This document shows positions 48,881 to 64,000 of a stretch of DNA of 64,000 bases, one piece after another. Position numbers and translations under genes: made by a program. Each line of letters starts with the position of its first letter. The first letter of the stretch is position 1. This stretch comes from Ciona savignyi (lineage: Eukaryota > Chordata > Ascidiacea > Phlebobranchia > Cionidae), in NCBI GenBank assembly GCA_000149265.1, contig CH002991.1:71842-135841 (forward strand). Reading direction: 5' to 3'. The notes beneath the pieces were generated by a model, which made no database searches, had not been told where the DNA came from, and saw only the letters and a program-made list of their open reading frames with translations.

Positions 48881-50690
48881 CGCGTCGCTGATTCAATTAA
48901 CGCTCATATGAGACATCGTACTATTTGAGTGATCAACCGTTTTGTTATAGAAGCATTCGTTTAAATTACTGAAGCCAAATTTTACTTGTTTTGTTAATTC
49001 ACAGATGTATGAAATGTATCGTGTTGTGTGAAAAAGATGCTGCAGATTTTTCATATGATAATAAACCACAATGAAGACAGATTTCTTTATTTTTATAATT
49101 TCACCTAGAGATTGCGTAAAACGGCCGCTCAATGAATTATCGGTAAAACGCTGTCTTAAACTCGATGTGTGTTTTTGATAATTACCTATTAATATTAACG
49201 CTGGTATATTAGAATAGCGCACACTCCCGGAGTGGGTATCGATAATTCAACCGAACGGCTGCAGATCAAAGTGATGTCGCTTGTTAGCATAATACGATCA
49301 ACTCCGCTGCAAATGTCGTCGGATATTTTTAAATCCGGATTAAGTCACGTGCATGCGGCGCGAGTTTGATCGGGCGGAACGATTCCTCGCCAACTCTTTC
49401 ATACCTCTTATTGTTTAATTTATCCGATTGTCATAACTATTAAATAATCATTGATTGTCTTGTCACAATTCAGATTAAACAGCAATTTACCGATCAAAGG
49501 GATTACTGCTTACAAATTAGAGGCTTCTTTGGTATTGGACATTTTAATACTTATGCTGATTTGTTTTTAATTGTTGTTCTTTGGTGTTTCTATACAAATT
49601 AATGAACAATTGTCTTAATTTAAATAAAAAAGAATTGTAAAAGGTCGTGGGGTGTTGTAAAGTTTTCATCGTTTATTTTCACTGCCTCAAAATAAAATGG
49701 CCGCGGCTTTGCATGTTGATCGGCGACAATCAGCCGTTCGCATGCATAATGCATAAAGCTGAAGGTATATCGCTTGACATTTACAATTGTTAAAATGTGG
49801 CGCTTGTTTGAATAAAGACAGAATATAATCAAGGAAAAAATGCTTATAAATGTCTTAATTTTGTAAAAAAAATTTGTTGAATAAACGTGATAACGTTCCG
49901 TGAATTTGTATTGCATGAAACGTGTCCATATTTTGTCATTGTTGAAACATAGGTGGCGCTCTGGAAACATTGAAAAATTGGCGAAAGCTATAGAATTTAA
50001 TGTACACTTTTACTCCTTCATAAGAAACAACGTGGTAATTTCATTTTTACCCTCAGACTGGAAATGATTATAAAACATAAAACTATGAATTATAAAATTG
50101 TGACAATTTACAACACTCCAAAATATATATAATGTGTTCATGTTGGTGTTAAAATGTGCGTGTATCATTAAAATTAACGAAAGTATGGGTTTGAATATTA
50201 TACTTCGATTCTGCTAGAACTATAGAGAAAATGGCTTTCACGAAAGAGCATTGGCGGCGTTGCTCTTTTTTCAGCGTAAAAAAACAACAGGAGAGAGCTT
50301 GATTGATCGAGGACGACATCCGACAGCAGAATCTCAAATCAGAATCTGTTTTTCACTTCGTCTCGCTCTCTCCCTATTAATGTGTTAGATTGAATTGGAA
50401 GCGACAGTTGTTAGAGTAAAGGACACCTGCGTCCGTCGAGAAAAAGAATATCATATAAGAGATAACACTATTTTTATTGCATGTATTCAAGTTAGAATAT
50501 ATTGACAGTAGTAAAATAGCTGTATGGATTATGGAATATTATATATAGAAAAATTACATTAGCGGTAAATTGGACTCTATTGAAGCTAACGCCATTTTTC
50601 ATTTAAAATATGCAGTTTAGATCATTTTTCGACGTTAACAATTATTCTTTTTTCTAAAAACAGGTATTTTAATGCACCATTTATATTTTT
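48881..50690. other. Presumed 5' regulatory region of Six1/2
   Basis: No gene. A GC-richer patch at 49330-49395 holds GGATTA and CACGTG (near 49346) next to each other. TATTTTTAG at 50684-50692 before the start codon is a splice-acceptor-like site. Confidence 0.35.
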
Positions 50691-50714
50691 AGATATTTGG
50701 TGTGTTTGTCGTAG

Positions 50715-52897
<2,183 letters not shown>

Positions 52898-53454
52898 CTA
52901 AAATATTAAAAGACCAAAGCTATATTTTTCTACGATTGACACCGCGTGTGTGTACGGGTGTGGGTAATGTGTACTATATATTCATATTCTTTTATTACCA
53001 CTGTTGGATAGAAAATCCATTGACCGAATGAAAGCAATTTTGCCACTCTTTGAATTTGGTCTTCGTAGCAGCATTCCACTCATCGTCATAAACATTTAGT
53101 AGAATAGCCGATAACTACGTATTACCAACCGTGGCGATCATTGTTTTTGCGACAACCAAGCTGCTTTTATTGAAATTGGTATTTAAATTTATTTACTGTG
53201 ATGTCATAAAGGTGCATTTAAGACGTAATTATCCACGGTGTTGTTTCTATTAATGTTTGTTTTAATACTATGGTAGAATCAACCATGACCAATATACCCA
53301 AGTAAACATCCACTGCTACACACTCCTACATAATCAAATGTTGTGTGGACCAAATTATTCATACCTAATTCCAATCTATTTCCCCCTTTTGATTATTCTT
53401 TATATATTTTTCATTTGCATTGCTCTTTGCGCGCGCTGTTTGTAACATTGAAAG

Positions 53455-53460
53455 AATAAA
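53455..53460 (+). terminator. Poly(A) signal of Six1/2
   Basis: AATAAA 558 bases after the Six1/2 stop; no earlier AATAAA is seen in the 3' UTR, so the transcript likely ends shortly after this point. Confidence 0.6.
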
Positions 53461-53612
53461 CTCAATTGATTTTAAATTGGTTCACTTTATAAAGAATTGA
53501 AACATAGGACATGTGCCACGACAAAAGAACGAGCTAGCAAACCGTGATCAATCAAATTAATCAGTGTGACCGTTAAAACTTTGACTGGGTGTTGGCCAAA
53601 AGTATAATAACA

Positions 53613-53963
53613 ATGAACCTGTTTGTTCATATAAAGACTTTATTCTACGGTTTTCAGTACAATCGACTTGATATTACTTCAATAAAGTCATCTAACGAAC
53701 TTAGATATGGAAGATATGGAAAATTCCTTAAAATCGTTTACCATCTTACCAATGCTGTAAAGTACAAGTTTCGAATTTCACAAATTCCACTGTTTCGACT
53801 CGTGGGAACGGAAACAAGACTAACCAAGCCAAATTTCGCTTCTATTTTGCCACAACAGCTCTTTGCTTGCGAGATTTTGAGAGAAACGTTTAAGTATAAA
53901 CAAATTAACGCTCAACGGCTAGTGAATTGTATAGATATTTCAGTTTCGATGTTTGGTAAATAA
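53613..53963 (+). CDS. Hypothetical single-exon ORF downstream of Six1/2
   Basis: A 116-codon frame from ATG 53613 (context AACAATGA) to TAA, beginning about 150 bases after the Six1/2 poly(A) signal. The product is basic (FLKIVYHLTNAVKYKFRIS), without signal peptide, clear membrane segment or known motif. A frame of this length can occur by chance, so it is listed only as a possibility. Confidence 0.15.
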   Translation: MNLFVHIKTLFYGFQYNRLDITSIKSSNELRYGRYGKFLKIVYHLTNAVKYKFRISQIPLFRLVGTETRLTKPNFASILPQQLFACEILRETFKYKQINAQRLVNCIDISVSMFGK

Positions 53964-54459
53964 CTTGATGCAAATTGTTTTAGTTTTATCTGTTAGTACG
54001 GGGCTTAAAGTTAATTAACAACAAAAATGTTTTTGCGACAAAACACTTACCAACGAATGAAAATCGATGCCATAATCGGATTGTAATTATGTCGAATTAG
54101 CGATACAAAGCTTGGTGCTGCTATATTTGTCACCTATTACGAAGAATTGGGAGCATATTATCGGCTCATGTGTGACAACGTAAGCTTTTTCGAATAAGCA
54201 AAAAAGCTTACAAGTGACACGGCGATGGAGGTAAAAATTTGCTGTATCCTAAAGAACTGTCCCAGATGATATATATATAGTCTGGGAGGTAAATTGAACC
54301 AGGTGAATTTCGCCTAAGTGGGTAATACAAGCTCGCTGGTAATTCACGATCAAAGCAAAAGAGTAATTTACTAACATTCTGCTTTTACATATTTATCGTT
54401 CTATCTTTAGTTATTTTTATTATTTGTCAATCAGTTTCTCTCGCGCTTATGTTGCTTCT

Positions 54460-54704
54460 ATGTATAGAGCAGCTGTTCGAGATGATGCACATCATTCATC
54501 TCCTTCTGATCTCCGGGACAAAGCGGAGGCCGACCGCGGAGACATCATCAACAAACAGTGAGGAATCAAAATCATAGGATTGAGATGAATGAGATAGAAG
54601 CTTCCGATGCGCGGCGCAAGTCGAACGAACGCCTGCGGCTGGTCAAGGTGGGAAGTGCGCGCGACTTGACAACAAACACAAGTATTTACAAACGTTATAT
54701 GTAG
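54460..54704 (+). other. GC-rich island with two short ORFs
   Basis: An unusually GC-rich patch in AT-rich intergenic DNA. Frame 1 (54460-54561) encodes 33 residues, including DLRDKAEADRGDIINKQ. Frame 2 (54585-54704) encodes 39 residues starting MNEIEASDARRKSNERLRL and could be cut at the donor CAAG|GTGGGA (54647). An E-box CAGCTG lies at 54471-54476. It may be a 5' exon of an unseen gene or a regulatory element. Confidence 0.3.
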
Positions 54705-57700
54705 GTGTCACTTATCAGCTGTAAGGTTTTGTTTGATCGTTTTTGTTTTTTTTCTTAAATACTACGACAAGTGGTCATCGAATACAATTTTGAATAATTG
54801 TCTCTGCTGATGCGTTTATACTATATCATCCGAATTCGATTAACGAAATACTCTGCTTTATAGGTAAACGACGTAGTTAATGAGAAGCACGTGCGGCGCT
54901 TGTGGCATATTAAACAGAAATTTCACGCCTGCTTTTGAGATGGGAAAGATGTCAAAAAAGTATTTCTGAAAGAAATTAAATCTAAGATTTGAATCAAATG
55001 ATAAATGTAACATGGGCATGTTGTTAAAACTAACTTTGTAGTTTCTATAAACTACAACTGACTTATAAATTAAAAAATCAGTGACAATGGTGACATACCA
55101 ACAATAAAACAATTGCTTAATTAAAAATGGTTTGGCATATATATCGATATGTGTAATTCGCCTATATAGTTTCAATAGAAAACTTAACTCAATATTAACA
55201 TTTCATCTCTAAGACTGTTGGTACTCACTTAATATCAATTGTAAATTATTTGTATATATACTTACGGTTTACCCTGGACAAATACTTTTGACTGTATTAA
55301 AAAATAATTTACAGAGCTTATTTAAATTGTTACTCATATAAATGTGATGTCAAAACCTTCTGATCTCTTTAAAAATAACCGATTCGTAATTCGGGGCTAA
55401 GAAATTCGGGCTGTGTTATAAAGAAACAGTTATTTTTGGGTTCTGAAATGATACAGCAGCTACGTCATTCTTATGTAAGAACACCACCATGATGAAATAA
55501 TGGACAGAAAATGCAGGAAATAGCATAGAATATCATTGGTCCAAAATACAACTTACTATTACATAATATAATTATTAAGAAGGTACTAATATCATCACTT
55601 TTGTGTGGAAATTCACTAAGTGACCTACACCAAGATGATTTTGACACTTTTTAAAAATAATTGCAAACAAACATGGTAACAGTTTTTGTTTTTATTTTGC
55701 AACAGACTATAGTGTTTGCTGAGAGACGGCGGTACTATTTAATATCGTTAGCAAATGTGCCTAAGGCACCGATAAGGAAAATGTAATTACGAAGCTGTAG
55801 TACCAGACCATGCAGATGTTAGCGTGATAACATTTTGCATGACACGACCTCACTTGAGGAAATCCAATAAAAATGGAGTAAGCGCATTTTCATCACATAA
55901 TTGCATACTCCAATCCAGATCGCACATACCGGGTTAAAAAATGGCTAAAATTGTTGGGTTATAAGACAGGAAATACAATAAAAAGATATATCACAGAATA
56001 TACGCAAAAGTTGTATTAATACAGAATATTGTTTATTGTATAATTTTATATAGTTAGTCTTTGGTTATATAATCAGATTTAGGTATTATGAAGATTAAAA
56101 TATCGTACACATTAACAAAACAAATCGTTAATATTAATACACAATTTGGAGTTACATTAAAATTTAGATGAAGGCACACGCGCAACTCATTTAAACGACC
56201 GTAATTCGAGAAGTTAACTCTTCGTCAATTTGACTAACGCATAGCAAGCAGCAAATAACGATGAAGAATAGCTTTTTCGCCACAGCTTCGGTTTCCTCGC
56301 TAAACAATTTCGACATAATACTACCAAACGATAATGTTATTATTAAACGAGGTTTTGCAACATGTGAAATTTTATTGCTAGGTAATAAATAAATGTAGGG
56401 TGTACCTTCTGAGTACATATATCTTTCGAAGCCAACATCTTCTTTTAAGTTTGAGTAAAAAGTTAAAATGGCGAGTATTCAAGTATTGTCTGCTCGATCG
56501 TTGGTAAAATAAGTGTCAAATAAAAATATTCGCCGATAACACTTCCAGCATGGACTGCTCAGTTTGTGGGAACTCTGAAGATCTCAATCGCTCTTAATTA
56601 ACTGGACGTGGTTGACCAAAACTCATGCTGCTGCCCATTCAGTTGGCGCTCTCTTACCAGATAAGCCAGTGTCATTCTCAATTAGCAGGCTGAGGGTTCG
56701 TGGGAAGTGTAGATGAGAAAATGCCGGAAGTTTTCAAGCCGGAACCCCATCCTCTTTCATCTCATTGTGTGCTTTGATGTCGCTCACTGTTGTTTGCTTA
56801 CTCTAGCTGTGGGAAATAGTGTTGCACATTACCCTATGTCCTTGTTAGAACATACAGTTTTCCTTTAATTATTTTGCTACCTTTATATCTACCTCACACG
56901 AAATGCAAAGCAAATGAAATTTTTAATTCCAATTTTTCTGTGGTATTACAACCCAGTGGGCTATATTAAACATTTAAAAAAATGAATTAATTCAGAGACA
57001 TATTACGATATGGAAACCTAAACGCATAATACATAGAATATTACCACAGCACACCAGGTAAACTTTCAGTTTGCCTTTCATACAAAAACAAATTTTAACA
57101 CCCCGCCACAGACTCCATGGAGGGTCATATTTTGTGCGGTAAAAATTACCCGGTTGAGGGTGAAAATGAGTTAAGCTCCACTCGTTTCGTGTCCAAAACA
57201 AACAAGAGCCTATGAGCGAAACAGCGCAATTTAGCTTGAAATGTGAGCCCGGGTCCAATTAAAATATCGAATGCATCATTCCATGTGCTTCGCTCGGATA
57301 GCCGATATGTTGTTATTTACACCGTCAACGCGAGCCCTCATAACGTAACGTTATACAACCGCGCCCAGTACATCGCACCTTAGGAAGTATCATATGTGAA
57401 ATACGATCAATATTAGTTGCAGCAATTCTACCCGACCCACCTTTCCTGTGCAATAAACATTAGAAACAGTGAGTTATGAAGGAAGTTTCGCTTTAGTTCT
57501 TTGCTATTTCGAGTTAACGATAAATGGTGTAATTTTATATTCGAATTTGCTAAACGGTCACATCAAAATAATTTTTATGATTGGGATCTGAACTTTGATG
57601 ATTAATATCATTACATTACTCCGGTGGAGGTCACCCAATTATGTATTCATCTGAGCAAAGTTCAATTCAATTAAACTGAGTGTTGGGATAAAAGGTAAGA

Positions 57701-60700
57701 GTACACCGATCAGGTGGGATCTTTTGATGTGATTGGCTCATTCGAATTATACACAATCGACGCTTTACTATATGTCGCTGAGGCGTTTCAAGGGTTAAAG
57801 TGTGTTGGCGTATACACTTATCCAACATAGAGGGGGAGGGATCTTTTAAGCCAATAAAATATTAAGTTGCAACCCAAGGGAACTGTCTCTACTATAGGCC
57901 CTATCGTTGACGTGACTTCTTAAATATCCAAACCACAGCTTAAATTATTCGTCTCAGCCGAGTAATGTCAAAATTACAGCTATCACTCCCGGATTGTTGG
58001 TAGCGGCCTCTTTGATATGAAAGCGATTACCCTTTGCTTCGCTGTCTACCGACTACCGTTACATTGGGACGCGTGAATGTCGGGCGATTTTCTTAAAATT
58101 GTTATAAAAACTGGTCCATATAAGTAAAGTATTGCACATCAAAGTGGGATAAATCGGTAATAGTTTTTATTGTCGGAAGCAGTCACCGGATAAACTTGGC
58201 AATCGAATAGCACCAGACTAACCATGTTCGATTATGATGACGAAAATTTTAACATAATCTGAAAGAATACTAAAGCAAAATATTCCAACATGACAGAACT
58301 GCACTTGCGGCAAGAAAAAATCATAAGGTACTTTCAAAAAATTTCATACAGTTTTATCCTTGGAGAGTTTAATTCCAACAGCGTAATATTATATAAACCG
58401 GTAGATTTTAGTATAAAGCCATGCAAAATATATTAAGCAATTCTAGGGAATATGAAAAATGTGACAGATAAGGTTACTTCTTATACACTATGGCGCTACG
58501 TGCACCATTTGCTCTTGTTGATTTAAGTATGGCAACAAAGGGCTTAAAATTTAAAGTTTACTGATTTTGTTGGTGCACCATTTTATTTTAATAAATCGCT
58601 TTGCTGCCTGGAGAACAAAGCATACATGAAACGTAAATTCTGTATTTTAATTTGTATCTAACGACGACATTAAACTGTAAATAGGTATAAATAGTTCGTA
58701 AAATTGCTTATTTAATAGACCAGGTATAATTTACGTGTGTAATGGACCGGTTTACTGGCATAAAGTCAGTGTCGGCACAAAAAACTATAAACTTGAACCG
58801 AGACAGGTCGGTTATTTTTCTCTTTTTCCGTAAAATATTTAAAACGCTGTAGAAAACTGCAAAGGGTTACATTTAAAGCAATCCCCTGTTTAATTGATTT
58901 TGTTTCCATTACTAGATTGACACGAGGCAAACGACAATCAATTGCGACGTTTAATGTGACGCAAAACCTAGTAATTTGCTTTTTTAAATCAAATAACAAC
59001 CAAAGAGCTCGCAGTATTGACCGGAGCATCGGAGTGTTTGAGATTAGACGAGGCAACAAGCCTTGGCACACATGACATTGCCAGTTCAAATGTAAAATAT
59101 AAACGCAAAATAATCCGAACTACATAACCTATATCAATTCTGTAAATACCCAATGATTATTAAGTTTTATACGCAATTTGAATTAAGCATACGCAATCTG
59201 AATAATAAAACGAATTAACAAGGACAGAGATTGTCCAAAGCAACACATATTTTACAGTATTCCCGCGTAAGCAGTCGTGGGAAGCGACAACAACAGGTGA
59301 TCTTTCAGTTCAACTTTCGTGCTTTAATGGCTTTCCCATCACTCGCATTGTATTGTTCGACACTCATCATCACGGTAAAAAGGCCAAATGGGAAATGACA
59401 AACTAAATGAGATACGACCATCAGATTGTGAAAATTTATTTATTATCACTTATAACATTAGCTTATGTTATACAACTCAGATTTGGTTTGTAAATGAAGA
59501 AAAGTAATTGACAAGTTAAGTTTGCAGCAGTGTTGATAGATGTTATTCGCAGTTAGGATTAACACGTTCCTGTTAAAATAGATAACATGACTGTCATAAC
59601 AAGCACGGTAGTTTGAACGTCGATTTCCTAACAAAATGCGAACATTGGTATTGGAATGTTGTTGAAATACGAATTTGTGGTTTCAAACATGCGTGAAGAA
59701 ACAAACCCTGATAACATAACACAAATCCCTAAATATTTATTTTTTTCTAAAAAAATACGAGGTATGAATCTGGTTGCGCATTTCGTAAATGAAAACAGAT
59801 TGAGTGGATATGTTTTGAAATCCTATAATAGAGGGTAGGTTATACAGCTACAGGCTTTGGCATGGTTCATTTAATATGTTCCAAACATCGACTTTACACT
59901 TGACTTTTGTTGACCGGGATTTCTCTCGATGATTTTTTCATTGGATACTAAGGCAACAACGAGCGATATATACAATGACAGATGTAAAAATGTTAATATA
60001 AACTATATATGTGTCGTTAAACTGGTGGCCAATATGTAAACATTTGAGTTTATATATCCTACATTATGAAATCGAATTATTACTTTTACCCAACGTAATA
60101 GTGTTTATAGCTGAATAAGCAAGCATGCTGAGTCTAACGGTTGATTATCTAAGGTAATTCAATAAAGTGGAGTTTGAATGATGGAACTTGAGATGCTGAC
60201 TTTCTTGTACCAACAATAGATACAATATAACTTTGCTGTCAGACACAGGATAACATTTCTGTGAGAACTACGTCGAGTAATTGGAGTAGAATGACGTCAC
60301 CATAGGAAGCTTCCTAACACTTAAAGAATTCGTCAAACTGTAGAGTCAGACAGTTTGGGAAGTTGCTATATATTCAGCAATCTAAAGTTTTATTTCCAAC
60401 AAAAAATGGACAATTAGAAAGGATTGAGAAACAACAATTACAAAAAGTAAAAATTACAACGCTGGGCAGTTTAACTTCCGTAGTAAGGCTTATATTAGTT
60501 GTTACATTACCATTAATTATCAGGTTCGCGCATCGAATGCTGTGTATCAGAAATTGGATTGATAGAAATGTAAGATTGAGTCACAAGAAAGAGGTCGTAT
60601 CAAGTTTCTTCATTCGCTTTGTGGAAGAACCATTGTAAGTCCGACTAATAAGTGATAGGGGCCTCTCAGAAAAAGATTTCGTTGGCCGGGGTTGAAAACA

Positions 60701-61194
60701 AAACCGAGCAGACAAAAACAGGAATTTTAGGCTGATAACATTTCGACGCTAGCCCCCTCAGCTACCCGATACTGTTATGTTTGTCACCCAGCACGGCAAA
60801 GACAAAGAATCGGTTTGACAAAGGCTTACGGGATGGTTGAAACACACAAGTGGATCAGATAACCTGGGAAGTGAATGATCCTCAGACAAAGGACTCTTTC
60901 CTACCTATCCAAGCAAATTAATTCAAAAATTCCCAACGTTTTTATTCAAGAATAGCAATTCAACGTAAATTGGTATTATCGTTTCTTGCTGATTGAAGGG
61001 TTTTACGTGAACAATTTAATGAAACTCCACAAATTGAAAATCACATTTACATAAAACTTTTTAACAAATAGTTCAACTAAACAACGAACGACACAATAAA
61101 CAAGTCGTCCATGCATACTTAGGAATCTCATGGTTAACCCTATGTGAGGACGCGGGGGAGGCATATCACGGGTAATAGACAGATTACACTGCCG
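54705..61194. other. Intergenic, no supported gene
   Basis: AT-rich with scattered open frames of at most 107 codons (58766-59089 minus) that show no family resemblance or splice-consistent neighbours. I see no RNA gene. Confidence 0.4.
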
Positions 61195-61410
61195 GTTAAG
61201 CTGGCCGAAAGGTTGTGAGATTAAATCATATGCTTGCTACATATTTGTGAACTTGGTTAAGCCAATGACTGGACATAACTAAAATAAAGGGACCTATCTT
61301 AATTTTTTTACCAAAATTAAGGGACCTTCCAAGCGGATACAAGACACTGCATTAGTGCCGGTAACAATAGTGGGCGCGATGTAATCTGACGAATGTTCGT
61401 GTGATCTCAC
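61195..61410 (+). repeat. SINE-like repeat, copy F (diverged)
   Basis: GGTTAAGCTGGCCGAAAGGTTGTGAGATTAAAT at the head matches copy E (GCCGAAAGGTTGT), and CATTAGTGCCGGTAACAATAG...GATGTAATCTGACGA at the tail matches copy A. The middle is diverged or replaced. Confidence 0.5.
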
Positions 61411-62034
61411 TTATTTTTTTTCTTTTACAGGGATATAGCAAGATTATTCTATTCAGTCGTTGATATATCTGTTTCTCATAGTCAAGTTACCGGAGATATT
61501 GCAGGAAGTTGAAATTATCCTATTTGGCAACTTTACTGACCAGCAAGAGACTTGTTTCGGAAATCGTGCAGAGACGGTACGACGTGACAACGACAAGCAA
61601 ACTCGCCGTATATTATTTTACATGCACTTAGCTTCCTACACAACACAAAAATCATCACAATTTGTACTGACAGCACATATGAATAGTCCTATAAACTTTA
61701 CTGGAGTTCTATAATAGCCATCAAAATAGTGATTACCTTGTGGTTATGACACTACATCGCCCTCTAACGGTGGAATACACAAAGGAGAGTTTCTTGTTCG
61801 GACCGAGGCTACATGCTCGTGCTCTTAAACGGATAATGTAATTTTTTTTCTACGGATATTTTGCCTACCGGTGGTACAATTGTAAAGTTAAAAATCGCAA
61901 GAATTCTTAAATTATAGAGGATCGTATGTATTAAGTACGACTCTTCCAAATCAAGGCAATGCTAATTTTGTATATAAAACTAAACAACTATTTTGCACAT
62001 GTTCGAAAAATACGTCGCCTTTTAGCAGAAGGGC

Positions 62035-62260
62035 TACAGGATCAAAACTAGTCACGAGTGAGTTGGTTGTGGGCTTAGGCAAATCATTCAGCGAGCATAG
62101 CCTGGACCCAGTGGATCAATGACTTCTACTTTAAGTAAAGGAATGACCTAATAACATACTGCAATAGATCAGTTAACTCTATAATCGAGAGGTAATCGAC
62201 GATTTCTTCGGCATATTCTTATTCTATTCACGGGAATAAAACTTAATATTCTATCATTCA
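62035..62260 (+). repeat. SINE-like repeat, copy G
   Basis: Blocks AAACTAGTCACGAGTGAG, GGCTTAGGCAAATCATT, CCTGGACCCAGTGGATCAATG, CATACTGCAATAGATC, GAGAGGTAATCGACGATT and GGGAATAAAACTTAATATTC follow the order of copy A. Confidence 0.65.
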
Positions 62261-63794
62261 ACCGAGTGCGCCATTAACACGCGACCATTATAACCACGAA
62301 ATTTTGTTTGCATAGAACACCTACAGTATTCTATCGTTGTAGACTATTTTTCTCCAGATCCAAAATATTGTGCGTTTTTAGGCAAAACACCTTGTAGCTC
62401 CCAACTATTTTAAGACCAAATAAAAAAATCAATAGAAATTCTATCCATCAAAATAAGAAACTTTTATAAATTTCCAAGTAGCAACGCAACATTCACAACA
62501 AGCGGAAATATAATATTTTAGTGTATATTGCGTATCCTTTCTGAGCGTGTGCTATTACAATTGGAGGAAAGTATTAAATCCCAAACATTTTATTGGTCAC
62601 GAGATTTATGGATAAACATTTGGTTTGGAACATCAATTGTAACGCTAGAAGCCGACTTGTAGCGGTTCCGGCTAGGAAAACTCTGAGTGATTAACCAACA
62701 TTATGTTATTGTGAAGCGATCGAGCGACAAGTTGTGAAAAGTGCTCATTAATTTGGCAGCGCAGTTGCCGCCATCGTGATAGTTGTTGCATATTGTGATG
62801 AGGATTGATTTCATGGCTTGCTAATCTCACATCGAATCCACTTCTTCCAGGTTTACCAATCAAATTATCTTTGAAAACATTATTTTAATTAAAAATGGTA
62901 GGCATTTTTAGTAACGCAAGAACGCAAGTTACACTAAACTGAATGCTATATTCAGACAACATTATGATAATGATACGTTGAATAAATAAAGTAAATATAT
63001 ACATAAAAAAACTAACCGGAAAAACTACTAAACGATACAACGAAACTGCACATAGTATATTTAATGACAGGCCCACACAGCTACATGAAGTTTTATTGTG
63101 TTAAGTATGACTGTCGACGTATGAACATCACTTGGTTGCATGTTGTCGCCAGAATTGTAAAATTTGCGATAAATCTTGTATAATTGCTACGCATGAACAA
63201 AGCAGTGTCGCAAAAGAAGAATTTCCACGGACATGAAATTGGTCATCTGTTGCCTATTACGTTACTTATTCTAAACGTGTGTGCTAACAAAGAGTCTGCA
63301 CAACAACTTCCAGACTTGGTGATTTATACTCTTGTAAGCAAGAATAAAATTTATGTAATTGCTGGCAACACAATGTGACATCAATTACTGCATACAGGTT
63401 GTGCTGTAAATCATGGAATTTAAATGGCAAGAGGTAATTTAATCATGGGTATTAACATCCTAATGACAAACTGTTGGTTTGTTTTAATTCAGAGACTTCG
63501 CACATTTTCTAACCACAACTAAAGGTTATGAAACTCTGTTACTTTCAAATCTATGTCAAGTTTTCCGGTCTGTCAAACGTCTGCCAGCATTTGTAAGCTT
63601 TCAATTTTACAGCATTTTGATTAACTGTGTCTTATCTCAATGTTAAAACCTAATGATATAACCTTAAACTGTTTTAAACAGAGAACTAGTGAAGATTCCT
63701 TCATACAACTCAAATTTAGGTGGTGGAGCTAGTGCAATCATCTTTTAGTCCTGCTGAATAGCTTGCTGAGTTACTGCATTGCCTTTAAACAAAT
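62261..63794. other. Intergenic, no supported gene
   Basis: AT-rich with only short open frames; no features recognised. Confidence 0.45.
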
Positions 63795-64000
63795 GGTTGG
63801 AGAATCAAAACTAGACACTAGCTATTTGGTAGTCCTTGGGAAAGACATTTAACGAACACCTACCATTGGGTTGCAGATGCGTCACAACCACACATAACAC
63901 ACTACAAAAGCTTTACTAACCCGATGGTTAGCACAAGGAAATTTGATTGTTACCCGAGTAATTAGTAATTACCCTCTCTGACGTATTCACAAGGCATGTA
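63795..64000 (+). repeat. SINE-like repeat, copy H, at window end
   Basis: AAAACTAGACACTAGCTATTTGG, CTTGGGAAAGACATTTAACG, ACACTACAAAAGC, TTACTAACCCGATGGTTAGCAC and GATTGTTACCCG match copy A. The end of the copy may lie beyond the window. Confidence 0.65.

Noticed and set aside
49620-49970. 116-codon minus-strand frame
   Set aside because: No motif, low-complexity composition, upstream regulatory region of Six1/2.
58766-59089. 107-codon minus-strand frame
   Set aside because: No recognisable domain and no splice-consistent partners; expected by chance at this length of DNA.

Overview
The window looks like nuclear DNA of an ascidian tunicate, most likely Ciona or a close relative. It is AT-rich and gene-sparse, with many small GT-AG introns. 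It holds one BCR/ABR-type gene and one Six1/2-type gene (vertebrates have pairs), and a tRNA-derived short repeat is scattered through it. The species assignment is an inference. No viral, plasmid or bacterial genes are seen, and one 191-base run of N is an assembly gap.

Layout: a degenerate tRNA-Asp-like sequence and a SINE copy open the window. HBS1L, the ribosome-rescue GTPase, runs at 1633-5874 (+) in nine exons with a fully phase-consistent reconstruction (735 aa). Two minus-strand genes follow in tandem: an unrecognised gene at 7645-10173 and, upstream of it in transcription, an EF-hand protein gene at 10376-17288 (12 exons, about 610 aa, one apparent 1-base frameshift). From 17.3 to 24.8 kb there are no supported genes, but there is a hAT-type MITE with a perfect 8-bp target duplication and a 951-bp MITE flanked by TA. 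A BCR/ABR orthologue (coiled coil, DH-PH, C2, RhoGAP, PDZ ligand) occupies 24793-37760 (+) in 27 exons. After the gap comes about 12 kb without a supported gene, with promoter-like and enhancer-like patches. Six1/2 follows at 50778-52897 (+) in three exons. The last 10 kb holds no confident gene, only a small GC-rich island with two short ORFs and three more SINE copies.

The genes have no shared pathway; this is an ordinary metazoan neighbourhood. Points worth checking are a possible short BCR isoform ending in an alternative terminal exon, the close minus-strand gene pair (operon candidate, since ascidians use spliced-leader trans-splicing), a GC-AG intron, the EF-hand frameshift, the two MITEs, and the GATA/ETS clusters about 2 kb upstream of Six1/2. 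I found nothing that I would call a wholly new biological system. All exon models were made by eye from splice signals and reading frame, without transcripts.
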